64,000 nt of DNA from Haemaphysalis longicornis. Taxonomy: Eukaryota; Arthropoda; Arachnida; Ixodida; Ixodidae. A program made the position numbers and the translations under genes. Within the stretch, counting starts at the first letter, position 1. Each line of letters begins with the position of its first letter. Of the stretch, positions 11,619 through 23,251 are shown in pieces. Location of the stretch: assembly GCA_013339765.2 (NCBI GenBank), contig CM023449.1:37402353-37466352 (forward strand), in the 5' to 3' direction. A model generated the notes under the pieces. The model was not told the origin of the DNA. It did not search any database and was given only the letters and a program-made list of their open reading frames with translations.

Positions 11619-13101
11619 TTGCTCGAGCGTTCAGTCCGGCCACCTAACTCCGTGCTACGACTATTTCGAGAAAGTGGCACAAAAGCGAAAACAAGACGAG
11701 CGTAAATGTAGATAGGGTTGCATGTGATGGCCATTTCGGCTTCGGTGCTCGATGGACAGTAAACATCGGTGACGCCGCATTCAATCTTTGGAGCTTTGCC
11801 AGAGAATTGGTTTTCGCCTTCGTTGCTAGGGCGAGCCTCGTCGACCGACTGACTAGAAAAGGCGATCTCGGGCGCCAGATCCAATCATCAGGGGCTTAGA
11901 AGTTGTCGATCCAACAACCAAATAGTCTTTCCACGAATGTTGGCCTGTTAACAAAGGAATCAAGAAATTTTTTTTCTAGAGCTGTGTATCTGCCCGTAAC
12001 GTATCGTCAAGTCGAAGTGGAATAGCCGGGCACTGAAAGAATATCCACAGCAAACTACCGAACATCCGCCCTTTCTCGTACAGGCGCTCGCGCCCCATTT
12101 TTCTGACATTACAAAACTTTACACACACGCAGTAAGGAAGCTGACGCGTCTCCTTGTAATAAAAAAGTAATGAATGAGAACACCCCCCTTTTTTTAACTA
12201 TGAACGTGAAAGGAACCATGCGAAGATATCCCATATCGTCGTCGGCCTTTTTTGTACTTAAAAGGTACGGAGCTCCCCCCCCCTCCCCCAAGATGGCCGC
12301 AATTTTGAATTAATTGATCAGTCATTGTATCCAGTCTCCGATATCCCTCGCCTCTGGAACCAATTTTGTTATTTGAAGTTATTGGCGTAACGACAAGTCA
12401 CATGGCTCTTAAAATGAGCTCTGTTTAGTGCAGTCTTTACAATAGGCCTTGTCAGACTGGATTGTTTTAGACCAAGAGTGGACAATGCTTTCACAGTTAT
12501 TTAGCTATATTTTGTGTCTTACGTAAAAACAAGAAAGCAAGATAGTGACTACGTAGAGTACCTCCGCTGTGTTGAGCCTCTGTTGGAAATGGCCCGGATC
12601 TATCAGACAACGCACTTCGGCGCTCTCGGAAATCTTCTCCCGCTGCTGATGAACGAAGAGATCTTTCAAAAAGAAAGAAGGTGCGGCAACATTGTCAGGG
12701 GTGTGTTTGATATTCGGGGGGAGATAAATATAGCTTGTCTTGGCTATGGCTTGGTAGATGCCACTTGCGTTTACTTACCGCATTTATTGACTAGGGAGGC
12801 AATAAATAATATCGAAGCACCGCTTCTTAGAAAACAAGCTACTAACAATGCAACGGTGCATCCTGAAGCATCTGCAGTGATTTGTCGTTCCTAATAATGA
12901 GACGCATTTGTACACTTTTGTGCCCTTTCCGAAGACACAATAAATCAAAGAATAATCATGTTACCAAACTGATCGCACAATGCCAAACACTTCGGACTAT
13001 TTTTTTTTCGTTCGCACTCGTTGGTTGCTGAATTCAGTCCCGCCAGCCCGACTTGGGAAGCTTGTACAGTGCACGACATACTCGTCCATAACGCTGCTTT
13101 T
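11619..13101. other. Unassigned DNA with one 126-codon frame
   Basis: The frame 12514-12894 (+) has a fairly protein-like composition (starts MSYVKTRKQDSDYVEYLRC), but I recognise no family, splice context or promoter. It could be chance, or an unrecognised exon or element fragment. The rest holds nothing I recognise. Confidence 0.3.
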
Positions 13102-13225
13102 AAATGCAGAGCATTTCTTAGCCTCGCCTCTTCCTGCGTCGGACGGCGTCCACAGCTCCGCGTCCGCAGCAGGTGCGCGCATGCGTCGTAGTCAGCCCGT
13201 TCGCTCGTCACCCCCGGAACGCTCC

Positions 13226-13331
13226 GTCGCGGTCTCGGCCACGGCCGGGCTGGAGGAGCGGCGGGCGCGCACTTTCATATGAAAGTGCGTGCTCGCCGCT
13301 CCTCCAGTCCGGCCGTGTCTCGGCGTAACAG
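13226..13331. repeat. Large near-perfect palindrome
   Basis: The centre is TTCATATGAA (13274-13283). Arms of about 45-50 bp, including CTGGAGGAGCGGCG and its inverse CGCCGCTCCTCCAG, pair with few mismatches and essentially no spacer. The sequence could extrude as a cruciform. It lies inside the C2 element. Confidence 0.9.
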
Positions 13332-13377
13332 GTGCGTGATAGCAGCGCGGTGGGGCGTAGAAGAGCGCGCGCTGCTT

Positions 13378-13551
13378 GCGCATGCGCGCTCTCCCCCCCG
13401 TACCGCTCTCCCTCTACTGCGCGCGCTGCAAATATAAAGCCGCTAGCGGTCGCTCGTGCTTCAGTCACTGCGTTGCTCCTTCCTTCCTTGGTCGACGCTC
13501 GCTCCCACGTTTACTCGTGTCTGCTACTCCAGCATCACGGAAAAAGCGATG
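13378..13551 (+). promoter_or_regulatory. Core-promoter-like module inside MITE C2
   Basis: GCGCATGCGC (13378-13387) fits the NRF1/Ewg palindrome. TATAAAG at 13433-13439 is followed 30 bp later by the arthropod-type initiator TCAGT (A at 13463). About 85 nt downstream is GCGATGG (ATG at 13549-13551). It opens a frame starting MEATLPSTST that runs through the element's right end to 13788. Motif order and spacing are canonical, but transcription is inference. Confidence 0.45.
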
Positions 13552-13954
13552 GAAGCAACACTGCCTTCAACCAGTACTGAGGCCCCAATGCTCTGCATTT
13601 ACTCGTGTTCCCCTCGCGGGAAGGCGCGGGAATTTTTTCCGCTTCTAGCCTTGCATCGGTATGAACTAATTTACCGTATTGAGAACTACTGCACACGTCT
13701 GACGTTTCCAGCAGCCAACTGCTTGAGTGCCCACCACTCGTTTAAAAAGTCTGCATCAGAACTTTTTTCATACAGCCAGCTGAGGTAGATTTCGCTGTCG
13801 CGGACCAATTTTTGTTGCGCAGGGAACAAATTCACAGGAAGATTGTGAGCTGAGGACAATCATCGCTTTTTTAAACAGCGCTTTTCCGTTGAGGCTACTG
13901 ATTTAGCATTTATTCTCTGCACCGGGTTAGATAGTAGTCGGGAAACCAAAGTGA

Positions 13955-14300
13955 ACCAAAATCAAACCGAATCTTGTGGATTTTTACAATATTCCCGACT
14001 TATTTGCATTTTCCTCGCACTTTTTGTTGCCCTAAGCCTGCGCTTCAACCGAACTGGGTTTTGTGCGCGAAATAACATTGTAATACTTACCGAAGTTAAG
14101 TTGTGAAGTGATAAAAAATACATGCTTCTTAGCAGCTGAAAATAAACCCAAATCTTCTGGATTTTTAAAACACTCAAAACCCCATTGCTTTTTCCTCACA
14201 CTTTTTGGTGCCCTAAGCCTGCGCTTGCCAACTTACATACATCAACCTTTTCCCGTTATTTTAAGACGCCAAAATTTGTATTGCGCGTTGTGTAAGTTGC
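13955..14300 (+). repeat. Imperfect tandem duplication, period about 181 bp
   Basis: A block containing GCCCTAAGCCTGCGCTT begins at 14029 and again at 14210. The preceding TTTTTCCTC.CACTTTTTG and GGATTTTTA segments are also conserved. Flanks are diverged, so the duplication is old. Confidence 0.7.
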
Positions 14301-17300
14301 CACGACGCTAAATAAAAGTACTTTGAAAAGTCTCTACATCACTAGCCCCTTCAGCACTGAAAAGGCTACTCGGAGCCCAGCCCGCTTCTTTCATGCTGGC
14401 ATGAACATGCCAGCATGCGATACCTGCGTGATGAGGCCTTAAACGGTTTTCGAATTTCTAAATAATTCTCGCCGAAACAAAACACCGAGAAAATTTGAAC
14501 ATCTAGTCGCCAAAGCCGTCGCAGATGGTTTCGCCATACTTGAACTACAGGAACCCGTTGTCGAAATTCCGCGAAAATTTACTCAAAACCTCATGTTTCT
14601 TTTTTTCTGATATTCAAAGTAAGCCCAGCGAGGAAGCAGCATGCTAGCTTGGCGAACTCTTACAACGAGCGCAGAAAGCTTTCGACGTTGTTATTACCAG
14701 GCGAGGAACTAAAGCCCGTGTGCTGAACCGGGACGCAAAAGAAGGCAAACCTAATCTCCCTGTGGACAGCCACGGAGTGCGGAGAGCGGTTGCTATGATG
14801 TAATCGAGTACTAGTGCGGCCAAGCTTCTTATCGCAGGTCACTGCTTGGCCTGAACCTCACGTGGCTTTGTTATTATTATTTTGTTTTGGACATTGTTGC
14901 TCATGGGTGCATTTTGTGGTCGTGTTCTTTCACTCTATCCGCGTAAGTGTTGTTTCGTCAAACATGTGGACTCGGTCCTTCGGAGCCGGCGTTGTATATC
15001 ATTGTGGTTATCAGCTAGTAGAACAACGTCATCTGCCTAGTGCATGCCGATATATGATGATTGACTTTTTCTACTTCATAGTTGTGAATAAGGTTGAATC
15101 ACAAGTGACAGTCATTTTGATTATGCTGAACAGGATTGGGTTGAAGTATGAATTCAGTCGGGTTCAAAGGGACTTTTCGCTTCAGTCAATTTTTAGTGTT
15201 GATCTGCTGCGAGGATCCCTGCCCTTCACATGTCCAGTGCACTCTGGTATCTTCATTAATTTCTCCTGAGTTTCAGCCATTACACAACCATCCGGTGCTT
15301 GCGTTGTCTATGCGCCTTTATTGTACACGGATGTTGTCCACAATGGTCTAATGACAGCTTTCAAAATTTCAGTGCAGCGCGTTAGCACAAAAAAAGTCGC
15401 CACTTTAGCGTTGTCATCTAAACACATTCTAAAATTCCCGAAGGATTTTGTTTTCTGATTTTTAACCCTTTGGCGAAAAGTTGGCTTGGCCGCGAACCTT
15501 ACTCTCCTCGGGAGAGTGACAACGATTACGACACGAAAAATTCTGGCGAACGCACCTCTACCATCTTCGCTGTAAAACTGGTAATGGTAGTCCTGCAATT
15601 GTAACCGTATCACAAAAAATTAGTGTGGTGCAAACAACTTGAAAGGCGGCCGTATGCAGCCTGCTGGAGAGGTAGCAGGAATGGCGACGAAGCCAACTCT
15701 TTTTGCTAGGCCTGCTCGCCAGCGCACTCGTGCGAGTTTAACGTGGTACTTTGCAATGTGGGAGCCTCGAACCGCGTGTTCATATACGTATAGCACAGAT
15801 AAATTTTAAACTGGAATCCTAAAATACCCGCAGAACCTTGACTTACAATAGGTTACTTCGGAGCTGTGGTGTGCAGGTATGCAGCTCTTTTGCACCGAGC
15901 AATGGGCGTTTTAGATCAACATTTCAGCTGTAACGGCTTGTCTATTCGCCAGCACCACGCATACCAGCGGGGAAATATAATTGCAAGAAAGGGTGTTCTG
16001 TGGCCTGCTTTGGTGAAGTAACAAGAGCTGCGGGAGTGCTCACTGAAGGAAAAGGTTTGTTTACTTTTTCAATATTTTGTTGCAATGCTTTTTGCATTCG
16101 GCTACAATTAAGAGATGTCCCCATGACTGTGCCGTTCCAAAAATCTCCATAATTATGCACACTGCAGGGAGCATCAGGTGCGTAGATATACAGACGCGTA
16201 TTTGAAATCCTCGCAATTCGACACCACTTCTGCCCCGACAACAATGTTTTGTAGGGTCATTTTTTAGCTCGTTTAAATAATCGAATAAGAAGACGACGCT
16301 CTTGGTTCGATCGCTTTTGTTTGGGGGGAAATTACAAACGAACTATGGTGAGCCCCTACTGAAAACAGGGTTCCAAAATCTATGCATTGGTAATGGTTTT
16401 TTGGGGTTCAATTAAAGATCAGGGACATAGTTTTCTCAGCAGCACAAAAGTGCCACAGTTAGTCGATCAGTTTCGTGGAAGCCGTGTAAGTGGAGGGATT
16501 TTGTGCGACAAAAAAAATTGACCTCCACCCTAAAGGCAGCCGCACGGGCACAAACGAAATCTGGAAAGGTTTCTCACAAACTCCTCAGAGTAAACTTATT
16601 CCAGTGGTCCAGCCTAAATGATAAAAAAAAAATTGTATAGCTTTTTTGTATCCACACGGCTACATATCAGGTGGGTGCCAAACTTTTTCTTTCGCAAAAG
16701 TGCCTCACACCGCCATTAGGCTGTCGTTGACAAGGTGAAGAGACCAGGTGCACCATAGCAAACACCGAACTCCGCAGACTGTCATCGCACTCACAATGCG
16801 CTGTCCTGATCTCTCCCCAAACTTAGGTCCTTCCCATTCACAACGCCAGCCGCGCGAAACAATTCGACGCGTGGATCAATACCATGCGCATATATTCATT
16901 CAAATTCGGTGGAGAATTGTTTTGGGGAGACAGCCAAGTGAATCCACGCGCGTAAGCGAGCACGCAAACAGTAACGAATTTTTCATGCGAAGTTTCTCCT
17001 ATAACGCCGCCATTCGAAAACTTCCCCATAGCGGTGTGCGGGTTAGCTTCTTCCTTATGCGCAGCTACAAAAGGCAGAGCACGCTTTACAGGGGCCTTCG
17101 AAGCCTGCTTCGGCTGTTGATCATAGTGAAGAAATCTGCTACAACAGATCGACGCTGGCAAGAAATAATTGCGAAACCGTTAGCTCGATGTGGGTAAGCC
17201 GGGTTTAACATAAAACATGCAAATTATTTAGAGCACCAGGCTTTTACATTTTTGACACAAATCTGTGCGCACTTCTCTTCTGTGTTGTAGGGAAGCGTAA

Positions 17301-18750
17301 TAAGCAAAACGTCGGTTTTCGCTGGTTTACCGCAACTGAACTTATAGGGCACTAAATCGCTACATCCAAATGTTAGAAAAAGTAGCTTTTGAAAACGTAT
17401 GTTCGAGGACGTCGCTAGCGAAACAGCCGCAATTTTCTTATCATAAACTGCCCAATTTGTGTTTATATAGGCTTCATTCCCAATTTACATGAGCACCTAA
17501 ACATAAAATGTATTCCCCTATTTTCGCATATTGTGAGCGCTACCGTTATTAACAAGAAGGGCGTCTCTCCGACTCTTAACTTCAATCTATTAGAATCGAC
17601 CTAAGTTGGTACCGCCTACCTTACTCCTTTGTGCGAGGTAAAATTGGAAGCTTATCTAGTACGATATTTCGTGCCAAAACGGGCCACTAATTGGAAGAGG
17701 CTGCAAACATTCACTTCGCATAAGGTCGAGTAAGTTCGAGTAAGGTAAATGTTGAAAATGAGGCTGCAGACGCAAAAAAATCGCGCACGCGGCAAAGAAT
17801 ATGATAGTCTGGGGGATATTGCTATTACTCATCTTCCGCTCTGGAATTGAGAGAGACGCTCATGTATCTACCGTTCTAATAAGCCTAAACGTTTTTGGGT
17901 AGTTTAGCCAGGAGATCCGCACTCGGTTCTTCCTATTGGCCGGCGTCCTTTTCCACCGAAAGCAGAAACAGTAATCGAAGGTTTATCGCCAGCCTGGGAG
18001 TCAGAATAAAGCGCGCGTATACGCAACTCATTCGCACGGAAACACACGGCGCCGTGTGGGTGTGAATGTGTTAGTCAAACACGTGCCGTAATGAGCGATA
18101 TGCACTGGTATGCACGGATAAAATTACTATTTGGAGTATGAATTTACCAATAGTGAACTTGTGTAAAAAAAGACAGCTAAATGGCTTCGTTGTTCACGGC
18201 AATTACTAATAATTATGAAGTCTCTCAATAAGTACCCTATGTTTAGGGTCTCATTTTGTGTTACTAAGCGAATATAAGATCATCGGTAGCACAAATAATT
18301 GAAGAAAATGGAGAGTATACTGCCATCTGTCGAAAGTAAATCGACCGAATTGATGAAGATCAGCGGTGTTGAGTACATTAGCAGAATCACTTGAACCTCT
18401 TAAAACATTGGAATACTTTTTTTTAGTATAAGTGCCGTGATTGAGCAACAAAACTTGTAAGGTGGTGTTTTCCCTTTCACGTGTTCGTTCACGTTTTACC
18501 CGCTATACATTTGTTCAGTAGAAAACTTCCAAGACGTGTAGGGGGAGGAGAAAGCGTCGAATAAATATTGTTGTACATGCCACGTATATCAATGTGTCAG
18601 AGTTTTTTTTAAATGTGAAGCATGTCAATGCTTGGGGCTGTGTCCCTCTCTCTCGCGTTGTCAGCCGTCGCACTCTACTGCGCATGCGCGTCTCTTCAGC
18701 CCCGTCAGCGTTTGGGCTGATGTCAGCGCAGTACACTATATAAAAATAAA
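14301..18750. other. Long unassigned region
   Basis: About 4.4 kb without a recognisable gene or element. A perfect small hairpin, CATGCTGGCAT / ATGCCAGCATG, lies at 14392-14417. Frames of 149-151 codons at 14814-15269 and 16748-17197 look non-coding: no recognisable motifs and competing frames on the other strand. GCGCATGCGC occurs at 18680-18689, just before the element at 18751. Confidence 0.4.
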
Positions 18751-19179
18751 ATTCCCCGCATTTCCCCGAGGGGGAGAATGTGAAAGTGCGAATGCACGGT
18801 TGTCGGCCCGCTTGCGGCGCTTGCGCTCGGCCCCCGCAGCCCACCGCCTCGCCGCCTTCTCTTCCATCTCTTCCATCGGGTTTGTAGTATCACGTGTACA
18901 CCACGCAGTTATCAAGCCGCTATAACGCCGCTGAGTCGCCAACGCACGCCGCTGACGACGTAGTTTGAATGCGTTAAAGATATAAGGCGCGTCACTACGC
19001 TGATATCACGTCGCGTCCGTGGCTTGGTCGGTAGAGCGTCGCGCTGCGGCCGCAAAGTCCGCGGATCGAAACCTGGCGCCGGATGCTGTTTCTTTATAGA
19101 GAAGCACTGCGGACGCCGACGCCGCCGCCGACCGCCGGCGGGGATGGTTTGGGGTCGCTTATAAAGTGCATTCGCACTT
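18751..19179 (+). mobile_element. tRNA-cored element with AAGTGCGAATGCAC termini (copy B2)
   Basis: It begins with ATTCCCCGCA and the stem-loop TTCCCCGAGGGGGA (18762-18775), then AAGTGCGAATGCAC (18784-18797), and ends in the inverse at 19166-19179. A tRNA-like core lies at about 19018-19086, with A-box-like TGGCTTGGTCGGTAGAGC and B-box-like GGATCGAAACC. The right end GGTTTGGGGTCGCTTATAAAG matches B1 apart from one base, while the left interior resembles the CGCCTTATATC segment of C1 in inverse. Core and termini together mark a composite non-autonomous element. Confidence 0.65.
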
Positions 19180-19700
19180 GCCTTATTGCAGTCTCTTGCA
19201 ATATTGCCTTATTGTCTCTTGCAAACTTGCCTTATTGCAGTCTATAAAGTGCATTCGCACTTAAAAAAAAGCAGCATCCGGCGCCAGGTTTCGATCCGAG
19301 GACTTTGCGGCCGCAGCGCGACGCTCTACCGACTAAGCCACGGACGCGACGCTGATATCAGTGTTAGTAACGTTAGTTACTAGTGCATGTTAGTAGTGCA
19401 GTGTTAGTAGTTAGTGCATTCGCACTTAAAATAGTTAGGCGGCGCCCGATTTCGATCCCAAGACTCTCTGGCCACAACGGGAGGCACGTGGTGCTCTTCC
19501 GAGACGGGAACATGTGCTACGAACGCGCCTTATGTCCACTCATTCAAAGTACGTCAACAAGCTACTGATACAACGAAGGCACGCGAAGCTGAACGTCAAC
19601 GGAAACGATGAAGTGAAAAGTAATGGGAACTTCAGTCGACCCCATGGCTGCTTCGCATACTACTCAGAATTCCCCTACGAGAAGATGATGTAATTTTTTT
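19180..19700 (-). mobile_element. Inverted and nested tRNA-cored copies
   Basis: A short local duplication of CCTTATTGCAGTCT (19180-19242) leads into GTGCATTCGCACTT at 19249-19262. An inverted copy of the B2 tRNA-like core follows (about 19271-19350: GGCGCCAGGTTTCGATCC, then CTCTACCGACTAAGCCACG). Another GTGCATTCGCACTT lies at 19414-19427, with a second tRNA-like core on the minus strand at about 19440-19510. The right end, GACCCCATGGCTGCTTCGCA, then TTCCCCTACGAGAA (19670-19683) and a T-run (19694-19700), matches the fold-back element at 38665. At least two nested insertions are needed to explain this order. Confidence 0.55.
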
Positions 19701-19756
19701 CTTTTTTTGTTCGGGTTCGTAGAGCAAAGTTAGATGTTGAACTAAAGATTTCAGTA

Positions 19757-19935
19757 ATCCCAATTTTGGGGTTCTACGAGCGGAACATTCCCCTGGGCTG
19801 TGAGGCGGCCATAGTGGAGGGCTTTAGAATAATTTTGACTGCCTGAATATCTTTAACGTGCACCGACATGCTTCCATACGGGCATTTTTGGCTTTTTCCT
19901 GCATCTGAAAAACCCCACCGCGGCTGGTATACAAC
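19757..19935 (-). repeat. Tick-type tRNA-derived SINE, decayed copy
   Basis: Read on the minus strand it contains the SINE body landmarks GTGCACGTTAAAGATATTCAG and CCCTCCACTATGGC, shared with the copies at 25901, 32177 and 52137. The tRNA head is largely lost and no tail or target duplication is seen. Confidence 0.7.
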
Positions 19936-21619
19936 CGCCTCTCCAGCACAACAAAGATAAACCTGTTTCCGCAAACATTTCAAAATTCTACAAATGTTCA
20001 CAAAAACACGTCAAAGAGCCAAAGACAAAAATCCGCACCAAACCTGTCTTCTTTGTAAAAGCAGCTTCCAAATTATTGCGGGTTTACGCGAGATGTACTC
20101 AATTTCTGCACTTCGGCAAGATAACTCAGGAATTGATGCCGAAAAAGCTGTCATTTGTCTGGACGTAGTGAACAAAGGCATAACGTTTGACGGAAGCGGA
20201 AAAGCGTATATGCAACGAAAGCCTATATGTAGTGTAATAAAAGCTGCACTATTATCGCCGCTTGCTTCTCATTTTGGAGAGAAGTGATGTTTTTACGAAC
20301 CGTCCCAGGTAATAATTTGACGGCCTGTCACCAGGTCCAATGCCCTAAAAGCATCGCGGTAACACTGCGGTATTCTGGCCGGAAATGTATTTTCTTGTTT
20401 TTGAATTCTTGTCGTCCGGCAAATTTCAATATTTGCTCTCAGCGTTATTCCAGCTGGCGCACAGAAAATGAATTCTTTCTTTGTATGTGTTTTTGTCCGA
20501 GGTTCGCTGTATGAAAGGTGTTCATAAAGAATTATTTTTAGTTTCTTTCTTGCGGTTATGAGAATTATGCTGCGACACCGACCTCGCGAATCAAAACCCC
20601 TTTTCTGAGCGGCCGATGAAAGTCGCCAGCGATGCAGCTGGCGCCCTGAAGTGCGCCTCGGTAACTGTTATCTCTCTTTTGGAAAGGTGGGCGGCAATTT
20701 ATTCAGATGAGCGGCAGCTTTTTGCGCACCCAGGTTGCACGACGGCCATTATTACGCAAGCTCGTTTTGAAACAACCCGGTGTATGTTGCCGGCTTTGTC
20801 AGTATTGAATCTTTCAATTTTTCTTCACACGTGTTTTTTCACAACTCTTTTCCATTGTTTGTGCGTGAACTGTTGGGAGGTTGAAAACGTTTGCCGCTTA
20901 CGCAGTTATAGCGTGTTATAAACGGCAACGACTCAGCAAGCGGCAATTAAACGCAACCTAGGAGAAACAAAAACCTTGGGTTGTGACAATATTTTTTTTT
21001 CATTTCAATGTTCGATGCAGACGTTTGTGACGCTTCAGCCCTTTCATCATGCATAAACCGGGCTGAGAAGGGTTGTGCGTGATAGGATCAGTGCATTATA
21101 CAATGACAACAAAAAGAGAAGCCAGCTTCAAAGAAATGGGCTCAAAATATCGTTTGGGGGGGGGGGGGGGGAGGCGGCAGATGGGGTGCAATAACGTGTT
21201 GTATGTACCGCAAACACTTGTTATAACGAAGTTTTTAGGACAGAGAACTTGCTTCGTTATAAACGATGCTTTGTAAAATAAGTAGGCAATGTTCGCAAAA
21301 GCACCGCAGTGGGCCCTTGAAACTCTTCGAACAAAAGGACATTTGAAATCAACAAATTTTGTTATAATGAGCGTTTACGGCATTTTTCAGACTTTTGTTT
21401 TCTATCAAGGTGGTTATTTTATCCTCCTAACAGATGACGGCTTCTAGGTATGAAGGCTACCTGAGGAAGTAGTTTGGTGAAAGTATAACGAACCTACGAG
21501 TTTTCTCTTAGAGTTACCGCCATGTAGATTTTTTTGATAGCGTCTTTTGGAGCGCAGCCCGGGCACGCGGACGAGCTCACTTTTATGTCCGCTCCCGATA
21601 CGTTCACGGTACGTCCGTT
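19936..21619. other. Unassigned DNA
   Basis: No gene recognised. A G-run lies at about 21157-21171. Confidence 0.4.
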
Positions 21620-22395
21620 CCCGGTACAAAAGAGAGCAATGGTGGCGGTCGTGAGGACAATAGACAAATGCCTCACCAGCGCAACCATTCCCAAAACATC
21701 GAGTCAAGAAGCGGAAGAAATGGCCATAGCGCTGGCTGTTACTCAAACTAAGACAACTACAATCATCTCCGACTCACAGCTGGCTTGCAGAAGATACATT
21801 GCGGGAATGGGGACCCCAACAGCACACCGCCTCCTCAGCGCAAACCCCCAAACCGGAAGGTGGTGATAGTATGAGCCCCAGCACACTCCTCTCTCGCGGG
21901 CAACGACTTCGCCCACCAGACGGCCTGCGCACTCGCCAACCAGGCCATGGGAGGAGATCCTGCACCCACCCCCGTTGCTTCCTACCTAGACATTACCCAG
22001 AACTACAGGCTAGAACGAAGGATCTATTCACCGCCGCACACCCAGTTAAGTAAACACCAAGGATCCACGCTTCGACTGCTACAAACCAACACGTTCCCTC
22101 ATCCGGTTGGACTTCATTAGCAATACCCTAACCAGCATTCACCGCAATGCAAGTTCTGCGGAGAGACAGGCTCCCTGTATCACATAATTTCGGAATGCAG
22201 CCAAACCCAGACTTGTAACCCCTTTCTCTAGCCCAAACCTCGAGCAGTGGGAGACTGCGCTGTCGAGCGCACACCTCGGCGACCAGGTCATGCTGACGGC
22301 GAGGGCTGAACGTGCGAAGACAGCGTTTGGACTTCTGGACTGAGAAGCCACTCCCCTGCATAAATAAGCTAAATCTCTCTCTCTCTCTAAGTGGG
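21620..22395 (+). pseudogene. I-group non-LTR retrotransposon 3' end (RNase H), decayed
   Basis: The frame 21534-21866 contains an RNase H-like stretch, SSQEAEEMAIALAV (catalytic Glu context) followed by ISDSQLAC (catalytic Asp context). Frameshifted sequence downstream reads like the Cys/His C-terminal segment, with KFCGE..SLYHIISEC around 22145-22195. The element ends near 22370-22388 in a CT-rich tail (TCTCTCTCTCTCTC). RT and endonuclease domains are absent, so this is a 5'-truncated, multiply frameshifted copy. The CT tail is like that at 32440-32531 and unlike the CAT-tailed family at 53950. Confidence 0.65.
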
Positions 22396-23251
22396 TAAGA
22401 GTGAATGTCTGTCATGAAAGCCTCTGGGCACAAGTAAAAGAAAAGGTTTTTTTCAGTACGCTAGCCTCACCCGCGCATTTTCTGGGTCAGCCACTGATAA
22501 AAAAAAAGGCGTCCCCGTGCCTTAGCGACGGGAACCGGTAATCAAAATTCTTTTTGGCGGCGTTTAACCCCAAACAACTCATAAAAATTAACATTTGCAA
22601 CTAACCTGGGCATGTGACGGCCAGAGCTGCCCACTGGCTTAAAACGGGGGATGTGTCGGAGTTCCATTGGGTGCAACGCGTCATTTGGCTGCGAACAAGG
22701 TGCGTGTCTCGAACAAAATGCCCGGCGTTCTGACCACCCCGTTTGGTAAACAAAGAAACGTGCGACGTTCAGCCCCTGCGTCACGCTTTGAAATTTAAGG
22801 TGGCCAACCTTCACCCACTCCTTCACGTGCAATCCTGTTGATGTTGCCGAGAATGTCGTCAGGCTCAACGCTAAGGTAACTTAATGTTACACCCGAATAT
22901 AGGCCTAACAACAAACCCAATTCAGTGAATTGGCTTATGATGACAGCTGCTGTGAAAAGCTCATGAACAACCTCCCATGTAGTTGCGACGTCATCATATC
23001 GTTCGTAAATATCACACATGACGACTGAGGGGGACTGCTCAGTGATTATGGGAGCAGTCGCCAGAGGCGCGCGGCCAATCGCAATTTCCCCATTCACGCG
23101 TACATATCAGAGTCCAGACGTATGTCCTGCTAACCCGGTCAAAATATTTTTAGCCTTTTCTCCAAAAATGGCATTAATCACTTATTCTTCTCTAGATCTA
23201 TTATATAAATGGGTAACCGTTTCACCAATTCCAACAGGCTGATTGTTAGGG
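22396..23251. other. Unassigned DNA
   Basis: Short frames on both strands. I recognise nothing here. Confidence 0.4.

Larger units (their letters stand above)
13102..13640. mobile_element. Fold-back MITE with AAATGCAGAGCATT termini (copy C2)
   Basis: AAATGCAGAGCATTT (13102-13116) is matched by the inverse AATGCTCTGCATTT (13587-13600). The right flank continues with the stem-loop TTCCCCTCGCGGGAA (13608-13622), then GGCGCGGG and a T-run at 13633-13638, the same terminal design as several other elements here. The interior contains a roughly 100-bp palindrome centred on 13278, a GCGCATGCGC palindrome (13378-13387) and a TATA/initiator pair. No transposase is present. It shares its left terminus with the element at 7863. 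Confidence 0.65.

Noticed and set aside
14814..15269. 151-codon plus frame
   Set aside because: No recognisable domain and chance-like composition; the Phe/Val-rich start comes from a T-rich stretch.
16748..17197. 149-codon plus frame with an overlapping 107-codon minus frame
   Set aside because: Both strands are open and no family is recognised; probably chance.
19018..19086. Functional tRNA gene
   Set aside because: The B box is altered (GGATCGAAACC), the acceptor ends do not pair convincingly, and near-identical cores occur in repeats at other positions.
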